Assembly: GCA_938041615.1 (NCBI GenBank)
Contig: CALISV010000036.1
Coordinates: 1-7,516 of the forward strand
Length of the DNA stretch: 7,516 nt
DNA from: an uncultured Campylobacter sp.
Lineage (GTDB): Bacteria; Campylobacterota; Campylobacteria; Campylobacterales; Campylobacteraceae
Direction of reading: 5' to 3'
Shown here: positions 6,438 to 7,516 of the stretch, piece after piece
Numbering within the stretch: position 1 is the first letter of the stretch
Layout of the letters: each line of letters opens with the position of its first letter
Program-made: the position numbers and the translations under genes
The notes under the pieces: model-generated
What the model saw: only the letters and a program-made list of their open reading frames with translations
What the model was told of the DNA's origin: nothing
Database searches by the model: none

Positions 6438-7323
6438 ATTTGCGCTCATAGGTCTTGGCGTCATGGGCAAAAACCACTACCGCGCGCTGCAAGACGTCGC
6501 GGGCGTGCAGATAGCCGCGCTTTGCGATCCGTTTTGCAAGGAAAATTTCGCGCAAAAAATTTATACTGAACTTGATGAGATGCTAGAGAGCGAAAATTTA
6601 GACGCCGCCGTCATCGCTACGCCAACCTCGCTACATAAAGAAGCGGCGCTAAAATGCATGCAAAAGGGGCTAAATTTACTCATCGAAAAGCCCGTTTGCG
6701 CAAATACCTCGGACGCTCAAATTTTACTAGGGGAAGCGCAAAATAGAAATTTAAAAGTAGCCGTCGGGCACGTCGAGCGCTTTAACCCCGCGATCACGGC
6801 GCTAAAAAAAGAGCTTGAAAACGAGGAAATTTACAGCGTACAAATAACTAGAAACGCGCCATTTCCGCAGCGAATCGCGGACGTGGGGATACTGGCCGAT
6901 CTAGCCGTGCACGATATAGATCTGATTAGATTTTTAAGCGGCAAAGAGATAAAAAGCGCGGATATAAAAAGCTCGCGCAAAATCCACGCCAAATTTGAAG
7001 ACAACGCGGTTTTGTCGTTTGAGCTTGAGGGCGAGATAACGGCTCTCATTGCTACTAGCTGGCTCGCGCATAGACGCAAAAGAACGGTCGAGGTCGCGTG
7101 CAAAGGGGCGGTTTACGAGGCTGATTTGCTAAATCAGAGCCTTGTTAAATTTAGCGAATTTGACGCAAGCGCGTGCAAAATGCAAAATATATTCGTCAAA
7201 AGAACCGATCCGCTAACAAGCGAGCTAGAGGACTTCTTGCGCCTACTAAGGGGCGAGCAAAGCACGGGAGCAAGCATAGAGGACAGCCTAAAAACGCTAA
7301 AAATCATAGAGAACGCGAGCTAA
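6430..7323 (+). CDS. gnnA: Gfo/Idh/MocA UDP-sugar 3-dehydrogenase (GnnA or WbpB type)
   Basis: This 297-residue NAD(P)-dependent oxidoreductase has an N-terminal Rossmann fold with GLGVMGKNH (8-16). D33 at the end of the second strand favours NAD over NADP. The family motif is EKPV (86-89, catalytic-type K87), followed by GHVERFNPA (113-121). A substrate-site segment DLAVHDID (157-164) carries the usual D-X3-H pattern (D157, H161). No signal peptide is present. The expected reaction is oxidation of the C3 hydroxyl of UDP-GlcNAc, or of its uronic acid, to a ketone that the overlapping aminotransferase gene product converts to an amine. It is slightly shorter than P. aeruginosa WbpB (about 316 residues) and carries no extra domain. 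The family is certain. The GnnA assignment rests on gene order, the partner and the apparent genus, and WbpB-like activity remains possible. Confidence 0.78.
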   Translation: MLKFALIGLGVMGKNHYRALQDVAGVQIAALCDPFCKENFAQKIYTELDEMLESENLDAAVIATPTSLHKEAALKCMQKGLNLLIEKPVCANTSDAQILLGEAQNRNLKVAVGHVERFNPAITALKKELENEEIYSVQITRNAPFPQRIADVGILADLAVHDIDLIRFLSGKEIKSADIKSSRKIHAKFEDNAVLSFELEGEITALIATSWLAHRRKRTVEVACKGAVYEADLLNQSLVKFSEFDASACKMQNIFVKRTDPLTSELEDFLRLLRGEQSTGASIEDSLKTLKIIENAS

Positions 7324-7336
7324 ATTTTAGGCTGAA

Positions 7337-7364
7337 ATATAAAAGAAAATTTATTTTTTTATAT
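7337..7364 (+). terminator. A+T-only hairpin after the dehydrogenase gene
   Basis: Bases 7337-7347 pair with 7354-7364 in an 11-pair stem with one G-T wobble and a 6-base loop. The right arm contains a seven-T run and more T-rich sequence follows. It lies 13 bases after the TAA stop at 7321-7323, so it could end the second unit. An A/U-only stem is weak, and in such AT-rich DNA it may arise by chance. Confidence 0.3.
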
Positions 7365-7368
7365 TTTA

Positions 7369-7397
7369 TTTATATTTATGGAAAAAGAAGTTATTAT
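7369..7397 (+). promoter_or_regulatory. Candidate sigma-70 promoter of the cysteine synthase gene
   Basis: TATTAT (7392-7397) matches the TATAAT consensus at 5 of 6 positions, 27 bases before the start codon. Upstream (about 7350-7380) are phased T-rich stretches, as in Campylobacter promoters, which usually lack a clear -35 box. Transcription would start near 7403-7405, leaving a leader of about 20 bases with no room for a riboswitch. Confidence 0.45.
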
Positions 7398-7413
7398 TAC
7401 ACGATTTTTTCAA

Positions 7414-7419
7414 AAGGAG
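7414..7419 (+). promoter_or_regulatory. Strong ribosome binding site for the cysteine synthase gene
   Basis: AAGGAG lies 5 bases before the ATG at 7425 and is the strongest Shine-Dalgarno sequence in the window. It fixes the start of the partial gene and argues for high expression. Confidence 0.8.
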
Positions 7420-7424
7420 TCTAA

Positions 7425-7516
7425 ATGATATATGAAAACATCGTTCAAACCATCGGTAAAACCCCGATCGTAAGGATAAACAGCGTGCACGAAGAGGGCA
7501 TGGCTGAAATTTACGC
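7425..7516 (+). CDS. cysK: Cysteine synthase (O-acetylserine sulfhydrylase), N-terminal part
   Basis: Thirty codons and two bases are visible before the window ends. The opening MIYENIVQTIGKTPIVRIN is typical of the CysK/CysM family, which joins sulfide to O-acetylserine to make cysteine using PLP. The TIGKTP segment lies ahead of the PLP-binding lysine, which is expected about ten residues past the visible end. The start is supported by AAGGAG at correct spacing; a second in-frame ATG does not occur until codon 26. An AT-rich gap of 101 bases with its own likely promoter separates it from the dehydrogenase gene, so it probably forms a separate unit. CysK and CysM cannot be told apart from this fragment. 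A cystathionine beta-synthase-like member of the fold is less likely. Confidence 0.85.
   Translation, partial: MIYENIVQTIGKTPIVRINSVHEEGMAEIY

Noticed and set aside
7173..7424. An 83-codon + strand reading frame overlapping the end of the dehydrogenase gene and the AT-rich gap
   Set aside because: It lies out of frame within a clear gene, its product is lysine/arginine-rich then Tyr/Ile-rich like translated AT DNA, and it has no recognisable domain.
1..7516. Mobile elements, CRISPR arrays or defence systems
   Set aside because: No transposase, integrase, terminal inverted repeats or regularly spaced direct repeats were found. Composition is uniform across the genes.

Overview
The window is a compact bacterial segment in which every gene lies on the + strand. 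It most resembles the epsilon-proteobacterial genus Campylobacter, probably one of the higher-G+C, often oral species (the C. showae / rectus / curvus / concisus kind). The pointers are a short Mfd of about 985 residues, a Helicobacter MagIII-type alkyl-base glycosylase, an aminotransferase/oxidoreductase pair in the order remembered for Campylobacter gnnB-gnnA, short AT-rich intergenic DNA next to roughly half-G+C coding DNA, and very frequent use of the hexamer AAATTT. The species assignment is an inference.

Region 1 (8-4538) is a tightly packed three-gene unit. It holds mfd (transcription-repair coupling factor), a DUF815-type P-loop ATPase whose start overlaps the mfd stop by 4 bases (ATGA), and a YmdB/TIGR00282 metallophosphoesterase whose ATG shares one base with the preceding stop (TGATG). 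Such overlaps suggest co-transcription and translational coupling. A 134-base gap (4539-4673 plus the end of the third gene) carries nested and mutually exclusive inverted repeats and may end this unit.

Region 2 (4674-7323) is a second co-directional unit. It holds a MagIII-like 3-methyladenine DNA glycosylase, then after 9 bases a DegT-family PLP sugar aminotransferase, then with an 8-base overlap a Gfo/Idh/MocA sugar-nucleotide dehydrogenase. The last two are a classic oxidise-then-transaminate pair that puts an amino group on C3 of a UDP-sugar. In Campylobacter the best-known pair is GnnB/GnnA, which makes UDP-GlcNAc3N for amide-linked lipid A. WbpE/WbpB-type synthesis of a diamino-uronic acid is the main alternative.

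Region 3 (7324-7516) is a very AT-rich gap with a plausible promoter and a strong ribosome binding site, followed by the first 30 codons of a cysteine synthase gene (cysK type) that runs off the window.

All the genes belong to known families. I see no RNA genes, insertion sequences, CRISPR arrays or phage genes. The least explained items are the conserved-looking mfd/ATPase/phosphoesterase unit, the AAATTT excess (about 55 copies by hand count, a form of the RAATTY site linked to Campylobacter DNA uptake), and the alternative hairpins after the phosphoesterase gene.
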